47,545 nucleotides of DNA, taken from contig JAHEFR010000020.1 in assembly GCA_024640085.1 (NCBI GenBank), forward strand, positions 1 to 47,545, given 5' to 3'. This document shows positions 7,766 to 16,214 of this stretch, in pieces. Source of the DNA: Gammaproteobacteria bacterium. Lineage in GTDB: Bacteria > Pseudomonadota > Gammaproteobacteria > Steroidobacterales > XN24. A program made the position numbers and the translations under genes. Position 1 is the first letter of the stretch. Each line of letters begins with the position of its first letter. The notes beneath the pieces are model-generated. The model was not told the origin of the DNA. It worked only from the letters and a program-made list of their open reading frames with translations, and searched no databases.

Positions 7766-9391
7766 GTGGCCAGAACAGATCGCCAGCCTCATCCTCTCGG
7801 CACCGAACTGTCCGAGGGGCAAGACAGCGCCGGCCGGCCCCGGCGCTGGATCGCCGTCATCCTCGGCATTCTTGGCATCTGCGCAGTGCTGCCGGCACTC
7901 CTCAAGCCGGCCGAATTCATGCAGGACGATTCCTATTTCTACCTCCAGATTGCTCACAACATCGCCGCGGGTCTGGGCAGTACGTTCCACGGCATCACGC
8001 TCACCAACGGCTATCACCCACTCTGGCTGTGGATGGTTACGGCGCTCGGCACCCTAGCTGACGGCGACAAGACTCTCTTGCTCTACCTGGTGTTCCTGCT
8101 TCAGGGGTTGCTGGTAGCCGGTTCGATAGTGGCGCTCCGCCGACTGACGAGTTTGATGGGGCTGCGTTATTGGTTAATCGCACTTGCCGTCCTGACCGCC
8201 TACCTGCTGGGGACCGCGATCTATGGTTCAGAAGCCCATGTCAATGCTCTGAGCCTCCTCGTCAGTCTCGGCTGCCTGTCTGTCGCCCTGCGTTCTGACC
8301 GGACAGGGATCTGGTTTCTTACGGGTATGTTGTTCGGTGTCTCTTTGCTGGCGAGACTGGACAACATCTTCGTTGTCCTGGCGCTATCCGCCTTCTCCGT
8401 CTTCGATGGCGCCCGTGACAGTCGGCGACTGGTGGTTCTTCGCACCCTGATGCTCGGCCTGGGCGGAGCCGTTGCGGTCCTGCCCTACCTGATTGTCAAC
8501 TTCATGGATTACGGGCATCTGGTGCCGATCAGCGGTGCAATCAAGAGCACTTTCCCGGTAGTCACAGCAGATCTGAATAACCTGGGGACAATGGGCAAGC
8601 TCTCGACACCGTTCGGATTCGTCGGCGTGATTGTGGGCATCTTCCTGGATCAGGACCGCAGGCGACGCGTTATCTGGCTAGGCCTCGGGACAGGCGTCTT
8701 GCTTCACGCCACGTACATCATCTGCTTTACGGACCACTACACGTTCTGGGCGTGGTACTACGTATCGGCCGTCATCGTCGCGGCCCTTACGACGTCCTAT
8801 CTCTTCGAGTGGCTCGGTGCCCGTTTCAAGGACCGGGTCTCCTCGAGGGCCGCCTCAAGCCTCGCATTTGCTGTTGCGGCCCTGGTACTGGCAGGAGGAT
8901 CCGCGAGGGCATGGCTGAAAGCATACGGATTGGAAGAAATCGGACCTTTCCAGGTCGATCTGAAGATCAACAAATATCGTTGGCCCGACGAATTCGCCGG
9001 ATGGATGAAATCTAATCTGCCCGCAGACAGCAGAATATTCGCCTACGACTGGCCGGGGGCCATTGCCTACCATTCAGACCTGTCCGTGTTGCCTATGGAC
9101 GGTCTGATGAACGACTTCCAGTATAACGATGACCTGGTCCGACTCGGCATTCACGATTATCTGTGCGACCACGACGTGCATTACTTCTTCGGTCTTATCG
9201 AACCGTGGCAGCACGATGTCGAAGTCGTCGTGACTGCGCCACTCTACCGTAGCCCCGTGGGGACTCTCTACCTGGAGGAGGAAGACATCATCGTGCGGAC
9301 TGACGACGTCCTGAGCCGTCCGGACGAGGCGCTGCCGTTTGCCATCTGGGAGTTACGGTGTCTTGCCACGACCGGCAATTCTGAGTCGTGA
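7766..9391 (+). CDS. GT-C membrane glycosyltransferase, candidate arabinofuranosyltransferase
   Basis: A 541-residue polytopic membrane protein. The first periplasmic loop has QDDSYFYLQIAHNIAAG followed by TNGYHPLWLW. This matches the pattern DD-x-(Y/F)-I-x-x-R/N-x-A...G-Y-x-x-P-L-W seen in AftB-type and related GT-C enzymes that use polyprenyl-phosphate arabinofuranose or similar donors. About ten helices follow and the C-terminal ~150 residues are mostly soluble. GTG at 7766 is chosen as start because AGGA lies 9 nt upstream; the frame extends to a TTG at 7742. It is the only rightward gene between leftward glycan genes and ends convergently 59 bp from the DprE2-like gene. The arabinose assignment is inferred from neighbours plus the loop motif. 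Confidence 0.78.
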   Translation: MARTDRQPHPLGTELSEGQDSAGRPRRWIAVILGILGICAVLPALLKPAEFMQDDSYFYLQIAHNIAAGLGSTFHGITLTNGYHPLWLWMVTALGTLADGDKTLLLYLVFLLQGLLVAGSIVALRRLTSLMGLRYWLIALAVLTAYLLGTAIYGSEAHVNALSLLVSLGCLSVALRSDRTGIWFLTGMLFGVSLLARLDNIFVVLALSAFSVFDGARDSRRLVVLRTLMLGLGGAVAVLPYLIVNFMDYGHLVPISGAIKSTFPVVTADLNNLGTMGKLSTPFGFVGVIVGIFLDQDRRRRVIWLGLGTGVLLHATYIICFTDHYTFWAWYYVSAVIVAALTTSYLFEWLGARFKDRVSSRAASSLAFAVAALVLAGGSARAWLKAYGLEEIGPFQVDLKINKYRWPDEFAGWMKSNLPADSRIFAYDWPGAIAYHSDLSVLPMDGLMNDFQYNDDLVRLGIHDYLCDHDVHYFFGLIEPWQHDVEVVVTAPLYRSPVGTLYLEEEDIIVRTDDVLSRPDEALPFAIWELRCLATTGNSES

Positions 9392-9450
9392 CAGGGCAGA
9401 GGCGGCCGATCGCGGAATCCTGCCGATAACCAGCGAAGACATCAGGACTC

Positions 9451-10188
9451 TCACAGGGGCAATCTCTTGAATACCCGCTCCGGTATGATTCGGATGACGA
9501 GCATGATCCAGCGCCAGATCCAGGGCACATAGACTATCTCTCTCCCCGACAGGATGGCACGGTGTATCGTCCTGGCTACCGACTCCGGCTTGGCCCAGAG
9601 AATGCCCTTGGTAAAACCTGCGGTCATCGGCGTATCCACGAATCCCGGCTTGATCGTAACCACGCGTACTGCGCTCTTCGCAAACCGGCATCTAAGCCCC
9701 TGGGCATAATGACTGATGGCTGCCTTGGCCGATCCGTAGAGGTAGTTGGACGCCCGTCCCCTATCCCCGGCGACCGACGAAATCACCGCCAGTGTTCCGG
9801 CACCTGTCTCCTCGAAGTACTGGCCCAAATGCGTCATCAGACAGAGTGTACTGACGGCATTAATTTCCAGGCTCTGCCTCACCAGACCGACATCAGAATT
9901 CGCCGCCACCTGGTCCGGCAGGGTCCCGTAGCCGATCAAGGCCACGTCAATCCCGCCGAGTGATTCGACGGCCTGTCGTACGGTTCCCGACTGGCTGTCC
10001 AAGTCGGTGGCCTCCAGAATCCCGACGTCGACCTTCGCCGCTCCGCGAATCCTCATGTCTTCCGCTACCAGTGCGAGTCGGTCTTCCGATCGCCCAACCA
10101 GGAACAGCGAATCACCTGTGCTGGCGAAGCGGCGCGCCACCGCTTCCACGATTGCCGAGGTGGCCCCGAGGAGAAGAACTCTGCTCAT
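9451..10188 (-). CDS. DprE2-like short-chain dehydrogenase (polyprenyl-phospho-2-keto-pentose reductase)
   Basis: A 245-residue SDR enzyme. The cofactor motif is LLLGATSAIVEAVARRFA, and the catalytic elements are VISSVAG (Ser) and YLYGSAKAA (Tyr-x-x-x-Lys). The C-terminal part has a hydrophobic, amphipathic tail (WIWRWIMLVIRIIPERV), as in DprE2, which works at the membrane on a polyprenyl-linked substrate. In mycobacteria DprE2 reduces the 2-keto intermediate made by DprE1, completing epimerisation of decaprenyl-phosphoryl-ribose to arabinose. The ATG at 10188 overlaps the TGA of the DprE1-like gene (ATGA), which indicates translational coupling. The first glycine-rich turn ends in SAIV where DprE2 usually has SAIG. 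Confidence 0.85.
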   Translation of the reverse strand: MSRVLLLGATSAIVEAVARRFASTGDSLFLVGRSEDRLALVAEDMRIRGAAKVDVGILEATDLDSQSGTVRQAVESLGGIDVALIGYGTLPDQVAANSDVGLVRQSLEINAVSTLCLMTHLGQYFEETGAGTLAVISSVAGDRGRASNYLYGSAKAAISHYAQGLRCRFAKSAVRVVTIKPGFVDTPMTAGFTKGILWAKPESVARTIHRAILSGREIVYVPWIWRWIMLVIRIIPERVFKRLPL

Positions 10189-11498
10189 GCCGGTGCACCA
10201 GTCACCCTTCTCCAGAAGCTGGAGGATATACGCGGATCGATAAAGGGTTTCATCTCCACCCAACGCGGAAAGCACGCCTGAAATACTCTCGCTGACATTC
10301 GTGCGTCCTTCGCTGGGTAAAGACTACCACCGGCATCCGTGACCAACTCATCAAGACCTTCCAGAAGGTCCATCAACCGACGACCCTGGTTGGGGAAATC
10401 GATAGCCATGGTCACGCCCGGCCGTGGGAAGGACAGCATTCCGGTGGATGGCTTGTCGCCGAAGACCTTCAGTACTGTCAGAAACGGGGCCGTAGATGAA
10501 CGTCCGGTGCGGACCAGGACTTCGGCCACGACATCCAGCGCGTGTTCCTGCGGGACCACGAACTGGTATTGAAGCAGACCTTTCTTCCCATACAGACGAT
10601 TCCAGCCTCCGATCCCGTCGAGAGGAAAGAAGAACGACCCGTAATCTGTCACGCTGCTCTTGGACCGGACTCGCTGCTTCCTGGCATACATGGAATTAAA
10701 CAGCCTTACCGTTGGGCGATTCACGACTGACACTGCCGGAATTCGCTCCAGGTTCAGCTTGCCGGCCGTTTTCGGGGATGAGCCGTTTTCCGATGGCGTG
10801 TGGTTGCCGCGAAAAAACAGGCCGCGTCCAAGCTTCGACCCTGAAGAGAGAGCGTCCACCCAGGCAACCGTGTACTCGAACGAGCGATCCGATTCCTGCG
10901 CCAGATCAATGAACTCGCCCAGGTTCCTGAACTTGACCGTCTCACACTCTATCGCTGCCCCCGGGATCGGCTTCAGCTGAATTTCCGCCCAGGTGATGAT
11001 CCCGGTCAACCCGAGTCCGCCCACGGTAGCCCCGTACCAGTCAGCATCGCCTGACGGAGAGCAGGTCCGCCGACTGCCGTCGCTCCGCAATAATTCGAAA
11101 CACCGGACATGGTGCCCGAAGTTCCCGGCGCGGTGATGATTCTTGCCGTGTATGTCGTTGGCGATGGCTCCCCCGACTGTTACCCATTGCGTCCCCGGTA
11201 CGACCGGAAGAAACCATCCGCACGGAACGATCATCTGAAGAATATCGCCGAGCAGGACTCCGCCTTCGCACCTGATGACGCCCTCCTCCCGATTGAATGC
11301 AACGAAGCGATCCAGGCCCCCGCAATCGATCAGAACTCCGCCGTCGTTGAGGCAAACGTCTCCGTAGCTGCGGCCATTGCCGAATGGCAGAGCGGAGCTT
11401 GCCGGTGGCAATGCAGGAAAGTCATCGTGCCTCCAGCTGAATGTCCGGGTTTGTTGCTGTGCTCGGGGGAATCGACCCCAGGACTCATAGCGTCTCAT
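10185..11498 (-). CDS. DprE1-like FAD-dependent polyprenyl-phospho-ribose 2-oxidase
   Basis: A 437-residue FAD-binding-4 oxidoreductase. The FAD-binding segment (FGNGRSYGD, then PGTQWVTVGGAIANDIHGKN) is characteristic of DprE1. The C-terminal part carries MAIDFPNQG and YPAKDAR. By comparison with mycobacterial DprE1 as I recall it, the active-site lysine of the AKD motif is kept (Lys397), while the cysteine targeted by benzothiazinones corresponds to Ala365 here. The reaction is oxidation of C2 of polyprenyl-phosphoryl-ribose. It sits 6 bp downstream of the HAD-UbiA gene and overlaps the DprE2-like gene by 4 nt, forming a tight three-gene operon. No helices are predicted, so it is a cytoplasmic or peripheral membrane protein. 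Confidence 0.9.
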   Translation of the reverse strand: MRRYESWGRFPRAQQQTRTFSWRHDDFPALPPASSALPFGNGRSYGDVCLNDGGVLIDCGGLDRFVAFNREEGVIRCEGGVLLGDILQMIVPCGWFLPVVPGTQWVTVGGAIANDIHGKNHHRAGNFGHHVRCFELLRSDGSRRTCSPSGDADWYGATVGGLGLTGIITWAEIQLKPIPGAAIECETVKFRNLGEFIDLAQESDRSFEYTVAWVDALSSGSKLGRGLFFRGNHTPSENGSSPKTAGKLNLERIPAVSVVNRPTVRLFNSMYARKQRVRSKSSVTDYGSFFFPLDGIGGWNRLYGKKGLLQYQFVVPQEHALDVVAEVLVRTGRSSTAPFLTVLKVFGDKPSTGMLSFPRPGVTMAIDFPNQGRRLMDLLEGLDELVTDAGGSLYPAKDARMSARVFQACFPRWVEMKPFIDPRISSSFWRRVTGAPA

Positions 11499-11504
11499 GG
11501 ATGT

Positions 11505-13010
11505 TCAGCTGGCGATCCACAACAAGAGGATTCCCAGCACGGCAATCCAATGGCTACGTCGATCGCGGAGGATGAATATCACGGGATCCTCGTCGAGACG
11601 ATTCCTGTGCGCCAGAAGCCAGATGCGGCCGACGAGATAGAGCAACAAAGGGCACATCAACCAGATGACCTGCGGGTGCTCGTAGAGCACGCTTACAGAC
11701 TCACTGTTGATGTAAAGCGCCAGGACGAGGACCGACATCAGGGCACTCGCGGTGCCCAGCTGGGAGAGCATCGGCAAGTCATGGTCCGTGTATCCGCGTA
11801 CGGCGACCCCAGCGTGTCGGTCGGAATGCATGGACAGCTCACTGAATCTTTTCACAAGCGCTAGACTGAGAAACAGGAACATGGAGAAGCTGAGCAACCA
11901 GAACGACGGGACGACCACAGTCGCCGTGGCCCCACCAATCAACCTCAGCGTATACAGAGCCGCAAGCGCAATGACGTCAAGAATAACGGCGTGCTTCAGC
12001 CTGAGTGAATACGCCAGTGTCAGCAGAAAATAACCTCCCAGGGTAAGGAGGAACGGGGTGGGTAGCAGGACAGCGCACGCGGTCGCAGCGATCAACAGCA
12101 CGGGAATCAGCAGCACCGCGTGTTCGATCGGGAGAGATCCGGAGGCAAGCGGCCGCGAACGCTTACTGGGATGACTACGGTCCGCCTGCAAATCAAACAG
12201 GTCATTCAGCAGGTAGACACTCGAAGCCGTCAGGCCGAACGACAGGAACGCCACCACCGTCGCACCAACGAGCTCGGGCTCGTTCAGACGATGGGCGAGT
12301 GTCACCGGCACGAAAACAAGGACGTTCTTCAGCCAGTGATGCAGGCGCAATGCAGCGGCATATTTTTCGAGCGTGTTGCTGTCATCGTCGGTAATGACCA
12401 AGGTGTCGCCGCACACGCGTCGGACAGCCCGCAGCAGCCCCGGTGCCGGATTGACTACCAGAGCGCGGGAGGCTTCCCCCCATACGACCAGGTCGGATTT
12501 CGCGTCACCTGCGTAATCGAATCCTCCTGATGAAACATGGTTCCTGATGACCTCAAGCTTTCTTTTGCCCTTCAGATTGATGTCGCCATCTGACGCCAAC
12601 ACCTGGCCAAACAGACCGAGATGATCGGACACCGCCTGCGCGAATTTGCGTGGCGACGCCGTAATCAGGATCAGCGGTGTTCCCGCGCGCTGCTCCGCCC
12701 GGACCATCTTCAGCAACGCCGGCTGATAGGGTAGCGTCTCGGGACTGATCGCCACGCGCTCCGCTATCTGCTGCTTGAGGTGCGACCGACCCCGCATGAG
12801 CCACACGGGCATCAGAAAGAGATACAGAACGTTTTTCTTGAGGAGCAGGAAGACTGCTTCGACGAGTAGATCGGTGCGGATAAGGGTGCCATCGAGATCG
12901 ACAAACAACGGCCTCCGAGGTCCGGCCGCGGAAATCAGCGGCTCCGCTGCCGCCTCACTCGTGTCGAGATCCGGGATCATGCCTGGCTCTGAACCCCCAT
13001 CCGCAGCCAT
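11505..13010 (-). CDS. HAD phosphatase-UbiA prenyltransferase fusion (polyprenyl-phosphate phosphoribosyltransferase-like)
   Basis: A 501-residue two-domain protein. Residues ~35-215 form a HAD hydrolase with motif I LFVDLDGTLIRTD, motif II (LILITASPRKFAQ) and a late acidic motif (YAGDAKSDLVVWGEA). Residues ~225-500 form a UbiA-type membrane domain with NDLFDLQADR as the first Asp-rich motif and eight to nine helices. UbiA homologues next to DprE1/DprE2 transfer phosphoribose from PRPP to a polyprenyl phosphate (Rv3806c in mycobacteria). There a separate phosphatase is thought to remove the 5-phosphate; the fused HAD may do this here (inference). ATG at 13010 has GGAGAGG about 10 nt upstream. 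It is the first gene of the DprE-type operon. Confidence 0.87.
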   Translation of the reverse strand: MAADGGSEPGMIPDLDTSEAAAEPLISAAGPRRPLFVDLDGTLIRTDLLVEAVFLLLKKNVLYLFLMPVWLMRGRSHLKQQIAERVAISPETLPYQPALLKMVRAEQRAGTPLILITASPRKFAQAVSDHLGLFGQVLASDGDINLKGKRKLEVIRNHVSSGGFDYAGDAKSDLVVWGEASRALVVNPAPGLLRAVRRVCGDTLVITDDDSNTLEKYAAALRLHHWLKNVLVFVPVTLAHRLNEPELVGATVVAFLSFGLTASSVYLLNDLFDLQADRSHPSKRSRPLASGSLPIEHAVLLIPVLLIAATACAVLLPTPFLLTLGGYFLLTLAYSLRLKHAVILDVIALAALYTLRLIGGATATVVVPSFWLLSFSMFLFLSLALVKRFSELSMHSDRHAGVAVRGYTDHDLPMLSQLGTASALMSVLVLALYINSESVSVLYEHPQVIWLMCPLLLYLVGRIWLLAHRNRLDEDPVIFILRDRRSHWIAVLGILLLWIAS

Positions 13011-13217
13011 ACCCGCAGTGCCTCTCCAATCTCGGCTCTGCCCGGTTCCTGCAAATCGTCTGCCGACAAATGTACAGGCCCGCGATCGCCCCTACTAGTC
13101 CGTCACAAGTATTCTCGCCCGGATGCTCTCTGGCGAGCGGAAGCCCGCCAGCCCGAAGACTGTCCACACCGGCCGAATTCTGGGCTCCACGCTTTCCGGT
13201 GGAACTGCTGCGATGAA

Positions 13218-13991
13218 TCAGTTGATAGCGGATTTCCAGCGCTCAAGCACGGATTTGGCAACAAACTGTCGTTGGACGCCCGTGTATGCCTGCCAGGTCA
13301 ATAGCAGGAATCCGGCCGCCAGGAGGAGCTCGACGGGCTCCTGGTGGGCCCAGGAACTGCCTCCGGCGTAGCCGTGGTCGGTCCTCCCGATCAAACCCCG
13401 TAGCCAATCGAGCACTGCATTCCTGGTGTACGGGTGCACTAACTCGTTGACAAAGTAGAACGCGAACGCCGGGAAGAAATAGAAGAACAGTCGTGGCGGA
13501 GGCACGAGGGCCCGCCACGGGCCTGGCCATCTGTCCTTGATAAAGCCTGGAATCAGCAACGGACCCACGGAAGCCGCAAATCCAACGAGCATGTATGCGA
13601 GATGCAACAGAGTCTGCTGGATGTCTCCCAGATTGTGCAGAGTCAGTTCACCCTGCACGTTGTGATCTGCGATGAGCCGGGGTGTGCCGAACCCGAACAA
13701 CCTTTGCCCCCAGCTGATCTCCTCCATCGCTACAAGGAAGAGAAGGCCGGCAAATGTCATCAGGAAGAGTCCATGATAGGTCCTGCCGGAAGAAGAGGAG
13801 CGGCGAGAGACGAGAAAACTGAGAACCGCTGCCCCGAGGTAGGCCAGGCAGGTAGCATATTCGACGACGCCGTCCTCTTTGATGAACGTACTGTAGGCGC
13901 CTGGTCGGATGCCCGCGAGCACCACCAGAAAAACGACAAAAATCACGGGCGCAAGTGCTGTTGCGGTCCTCGGGCGCACCTTGTCATCCAT
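13218..13991 (-). CDS. Uncharacterised polytopic membrane protein with EEISWGQRLFG motif
   Basis: A 257-residue protein with about six hydrophobic helices and no domain I can name. The most distinctive segment is AMEEISWGQRLFGFGTP (residues ~90-110), followed by NVQGELTLHNLGD; both look like conserved polar elements within or next to the membrane. The ATG at 13991 is chosen because the frame upstream of it (to 14141) is low in hydrophobic character and overlaps the divergent SGNH gene. It lies 207 bp upstream of the HAD-UbiA gene on the same strand, so it may be transcribed with it. Its place in the glycan cluster suggests lipid-linked sugar handling or transfer, but this is a guess by association. 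Confidence 0.7.
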   Translation of the reverse strand: MDDKVRPRTATALAPVIFVVFLVVLAGIRPGAYSTFIKEDGVVEYATCLAYLGAAVLSFLVSRRSSSSGRTYHGLFLMTFAGLLFLVAMEEISWGQRLFGFGTPRLIADHNVQGELTLHNLGDIQQTLLHLAYMLVGFAASVGPLLIPGFIKDRWPGPWRALVPPPRLFFYFFPAFAFYFVNELVHPYTRNAVLDWLRGLIGRTDHGYAGGSSWAHQEPVELLLAAGFLLLTWQAYTGVQRQFVAKSVLERWKSAIN

Positions 13992-14079
13992 ATGGCAAAC
14001 TCTGTCCGGACGACGGTATAGTCCCGGCGGCGCGACAAGCCATACGGAATTCACAGTTTCTGGTAACGAATCTTTATTG

Positions 14080-15387
14080 GTGACCGATTTTTCCCAAAAA
14101 CGTGACCCACTTAACGGGGTTTTGCGCCGGTGGGCCGCCAATGGGCTGTTGGCCTTGTCGTCCCTGATACTGGCATGGTTACTCGCGGAGTCCGTGCTAA
14201 ACGCTCTCGAAGAACCGTCCGTGTGGTCTAGTGGCAGGGTCCTGGGTCAGGAATTGCCTCCACGAAAGATCATTCCGTCCATCGAAATTGCGTCGGAGGA
14301 AGAGCGCCTGAGGCGGCTCGGAGAATGGCACGAGCCGTTGATCGTCGGCGGTCGAAGAATCACGGATGGGGATCTCTACGGTATCGCGCGAGAAGACGCA
14401 GCCATCGGTCATGTCCCCCTTGAAAACGCCATTTCGGTGAATGGCTGGTGGCAATCCAACGACCTGGGCGCAAGAGCAAGATTGCCGACCAACAGACGTG
14501 TACCGGAGGGAACCAGGCGGCTACTGCTGTTTGGAGATTCCTATGTCAACGGGAGCCGGGTGCCGCAGGAAGAGACTTTTGCCAGTTATATCGACGCCAG
14601 CCTGCCGGACGTGGATGTCGTCAACTTCGGCGTCGACGGATACAGCCTGGGTCAGGCCTTTCTTCGCTATGAGACGTTGAAAGACCGGATTGACTACCAC
14701 GAGGTCTTTCTGATCGCCGTACCGGAAGCTGATCTTTGGCGTGAAATCAATACCGTCCGATATATTGCCCGCACATGGGATGCCTACAAGGTCAACCCTC
14801 GTTTCATCATCGAGGATGATTCGCTGCGATTAGTATTGAGCCCCTACGCCGACCTGGATGAGATGCTCCGGGAGAACCGCCCCGAAGTGAGCACGATGCT
14901 CAGATCCCATCTCGCCAGTTACGACCGGTTCTATTTCAGGTCTCGTTATGAACCGGACCCACTGCTCGATCACTCCATCACCTTTCGACTTTTGAAGCGC
15001 TGGTGGTCCAAACGTCAGCAACTCAGGCTCTTCGACGGGCTGATGGAGACTTCGTCAGAAGCGCTCCGGGTCACAAAGCAAATAACACAGTCGATGGCTG
15101 ACAGCGTCCGCGAGAAGGGGGCTCAATTTACGCTGGTCGTGCTGCCTGGGCCGGGCGACACGGAGAAATACCTGCAGGACCCCGTATATCGTGACCGCTG
15201 GGACACGATGACCGAGTACCTGTGCACCAACCTGCCGGCCTGTTATGACCTCATGGAGGAATTCGCGAAGACTTCCCTGAGCGTCTTCGATGCTGGCTAT
15301 GAGGGCTCCCATTACGGGCCGTCCGCGAACAAGACCATCGCGGCCTTTCTGGTGAACCGCGCATTCACGAGGAATCCGGATGGATAG
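14080..15387 (+). CDS. Membrane-anchored SGNH/GDSL-type hydrolase-like protein, paralogue 2
   Basis: A 435-residue protein with an N-terminal anchor (LLALSSLILAWLLAES) and a periplasmic SGNH-like domain. The nucleophile block is LLLFGDSYVNGSRVPQEE, with canonical GDS. The C-terminal block is GYEGSHYGPSA, where Glu stands in place of the Asp of D-x-x-H. It shares long collinear similarity with the protein at 3748-5001, including VNFGVDGYSLGQAFLRY, ADLWREINTVR and LSPYADLDEM. GTG at 14080 is the most likely start; the frame is open upstream to 13909 but that part would overlap the divergent membrane-protein gene and lacks a plausible product. It is the last cluster gene before tRNA-Ala. Confidence 0.72.
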   Translation: MTDFSQKRDPLNGVLRRWAANGLLALSSLILAWLLAESVLNALEEPSVWSSGRVLGQELPPRKIIPSIEIASEEERLRRLGEWHEPLIVGGRRITDGDLYGIAREDAAIGHVPLENAISVNGWWQSNDLGARARLPTNRRVPEGTRRLLLFGDSYVNGSRVPQEETFASYIDASLPDVDVVNFGVDGYSLGQAFLRYETLKDRIDYHEVFLIAVPEADLWREINTVRYIARTWDAYKVNPRFIIEDDSLRLVLSPYADLDEMLRENRPEVSTMLRSHLASYDRFYFRSRYEPDPLLDHSITFRLLKRWWSKRQQLRLFDGLMETSSEALRVTKQITQSMADSVREKGAQFTLVVLPGPGDTEKYLQDPVYRDRWDTMTEYLCTNLPACYDLMEEFAKTSLSVFDAGYEGSHYGPSANKTIAAFLVNRAFTRNPDG

Positions 15388-15540
15388 ACCCCGGGCCGCT
15401 GACCCGCTGCCCTTATCCGGAAATCCACCTGCCCGCAGCGCTTTCGAAATCGCTTCCATGAATCCGCCCCCGCCGAAGTACGTGCCTGGCAGTCTGATAG
15501 AAACGGGAAGGAAGCATTGAGTGCCGGAAACAGGGATGAT

Positions 15541-15616
15541 TGGTGGAGCCGATCAGAATCGAACTGACGACCTCCTGGGTGCGATCCAGGCGCTCTCCCA
15601 ACTGAGCTACGGCCCC
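15541..15616 (-). tRNA. tRNA-Ala (anticodon CGC)
   Basis: On the minus strand the gene starts GGGGCCGTAGCTC and ends CGGCTCCACCA. A 7-bp acceptor stem (one G-U pair), D arm, anticodon stem CCTGG/CCAGG with loop ATCGCAC, and a T arm with GTTCGATTC are all visible. The anticodon at positions 34-36 is CGC, which reads GCG (Ala). The 3' CCA is encoded, at 15541-15543. Total length is 76 nt. The 3' end faces the glycan cluster. Confidence 0.95.
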
Positions 15617-15737
15617 ACGACGAGGCCGGGAATTCTACCCATACCCCCTCGGGCTGTCCACGCCGCCGACTGACAGGCACGGTATCGGGAGATATGCTGT
15701 CCCCCGGCCATCCCGTCACCATTACCGAGATAGCTCG

Positions 15738-16214
15738 ATGGACATCGGCATTCGCGAAGCCCGGACCGCAGACATGGAGACCATCGCGCATTTCAATGCC
15801 GCCATGGCCCTGGAGACCGAGCAAAAGGTGCTCGACAGACAGATCGTCACCTCGGGCGTCCGCCGAGCCCTGGCGGATCCGGCCAAAGGTCGATACTTCC
15901 TGGCGGAGATCGGCGGCCGAGTCGTGGGGCAACTGATGTTCACCCTGGAATGGAGCGACTGGCGGGACGGATGGCTATGGTGGATACAAAGCGTGTACGT
16001 TGAGCCTGAATGGCGTGGCCATGGCGTTTTCTCCCGCCTGTACCAGCACCTGGCTGACACTGCTGCCGGGTCGGAGGACGTCCGCGGTCTGCGACTGTAT
16101 GTTGAGAAAGACAACGCCAGGGCGCTGCAAGTCTATCGGGCGCTGGGGATGCGCCCGGCTGGCTACCAGGTCATGGAGATGATGCTGACAAAGGGAGACC
16201 CCAGCGATGCTTAA
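15738..16214 (+). CDS. GNAT-family N-acetyltransferase
   Basis: A 158-residue single-domain protein. The central strand and acetyl-CoA-binding loop are visible as SVYVEPEWRGHGVFSRLYQHL, matching the R/Q-x-x-G-x-G/A motif A of GNAT enzymes, followed by LRLYVEKDNARALQVYRALGM (motif B, with the Asn-Ala and Tyr of the family). The substrate cannot be inferred. The gene overlaps the peroxiredoxin gene by 8 bp and the two are likely co-transcribed. ATG at 15738 is the first start before the conserved IREART strand. Confidence 0.85.
   Translation: MDIGIREARTADMETIAHFNAAMALETEQKVLDRQIVTSGVRRALADPAKGRYFLAEIGGRVVGQLMFTLEWSDWRDGWLWWIQSVYVEPEWRGHGVFSRLYQHLADTAAGSEDVRGLRLYVEKDNARALQVYRALGMRPAGYQVMEMMLTKGDPSDA

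Noticed and set aside
15541-15616. Attachment-site repeat of the tRNA-Ala 3' end near the left end of the glycan cluster
   Set aside because: Reading the region 592-760 and other gaps gave no matching direct repeat longer than a few bases, and there is no integrase gene.
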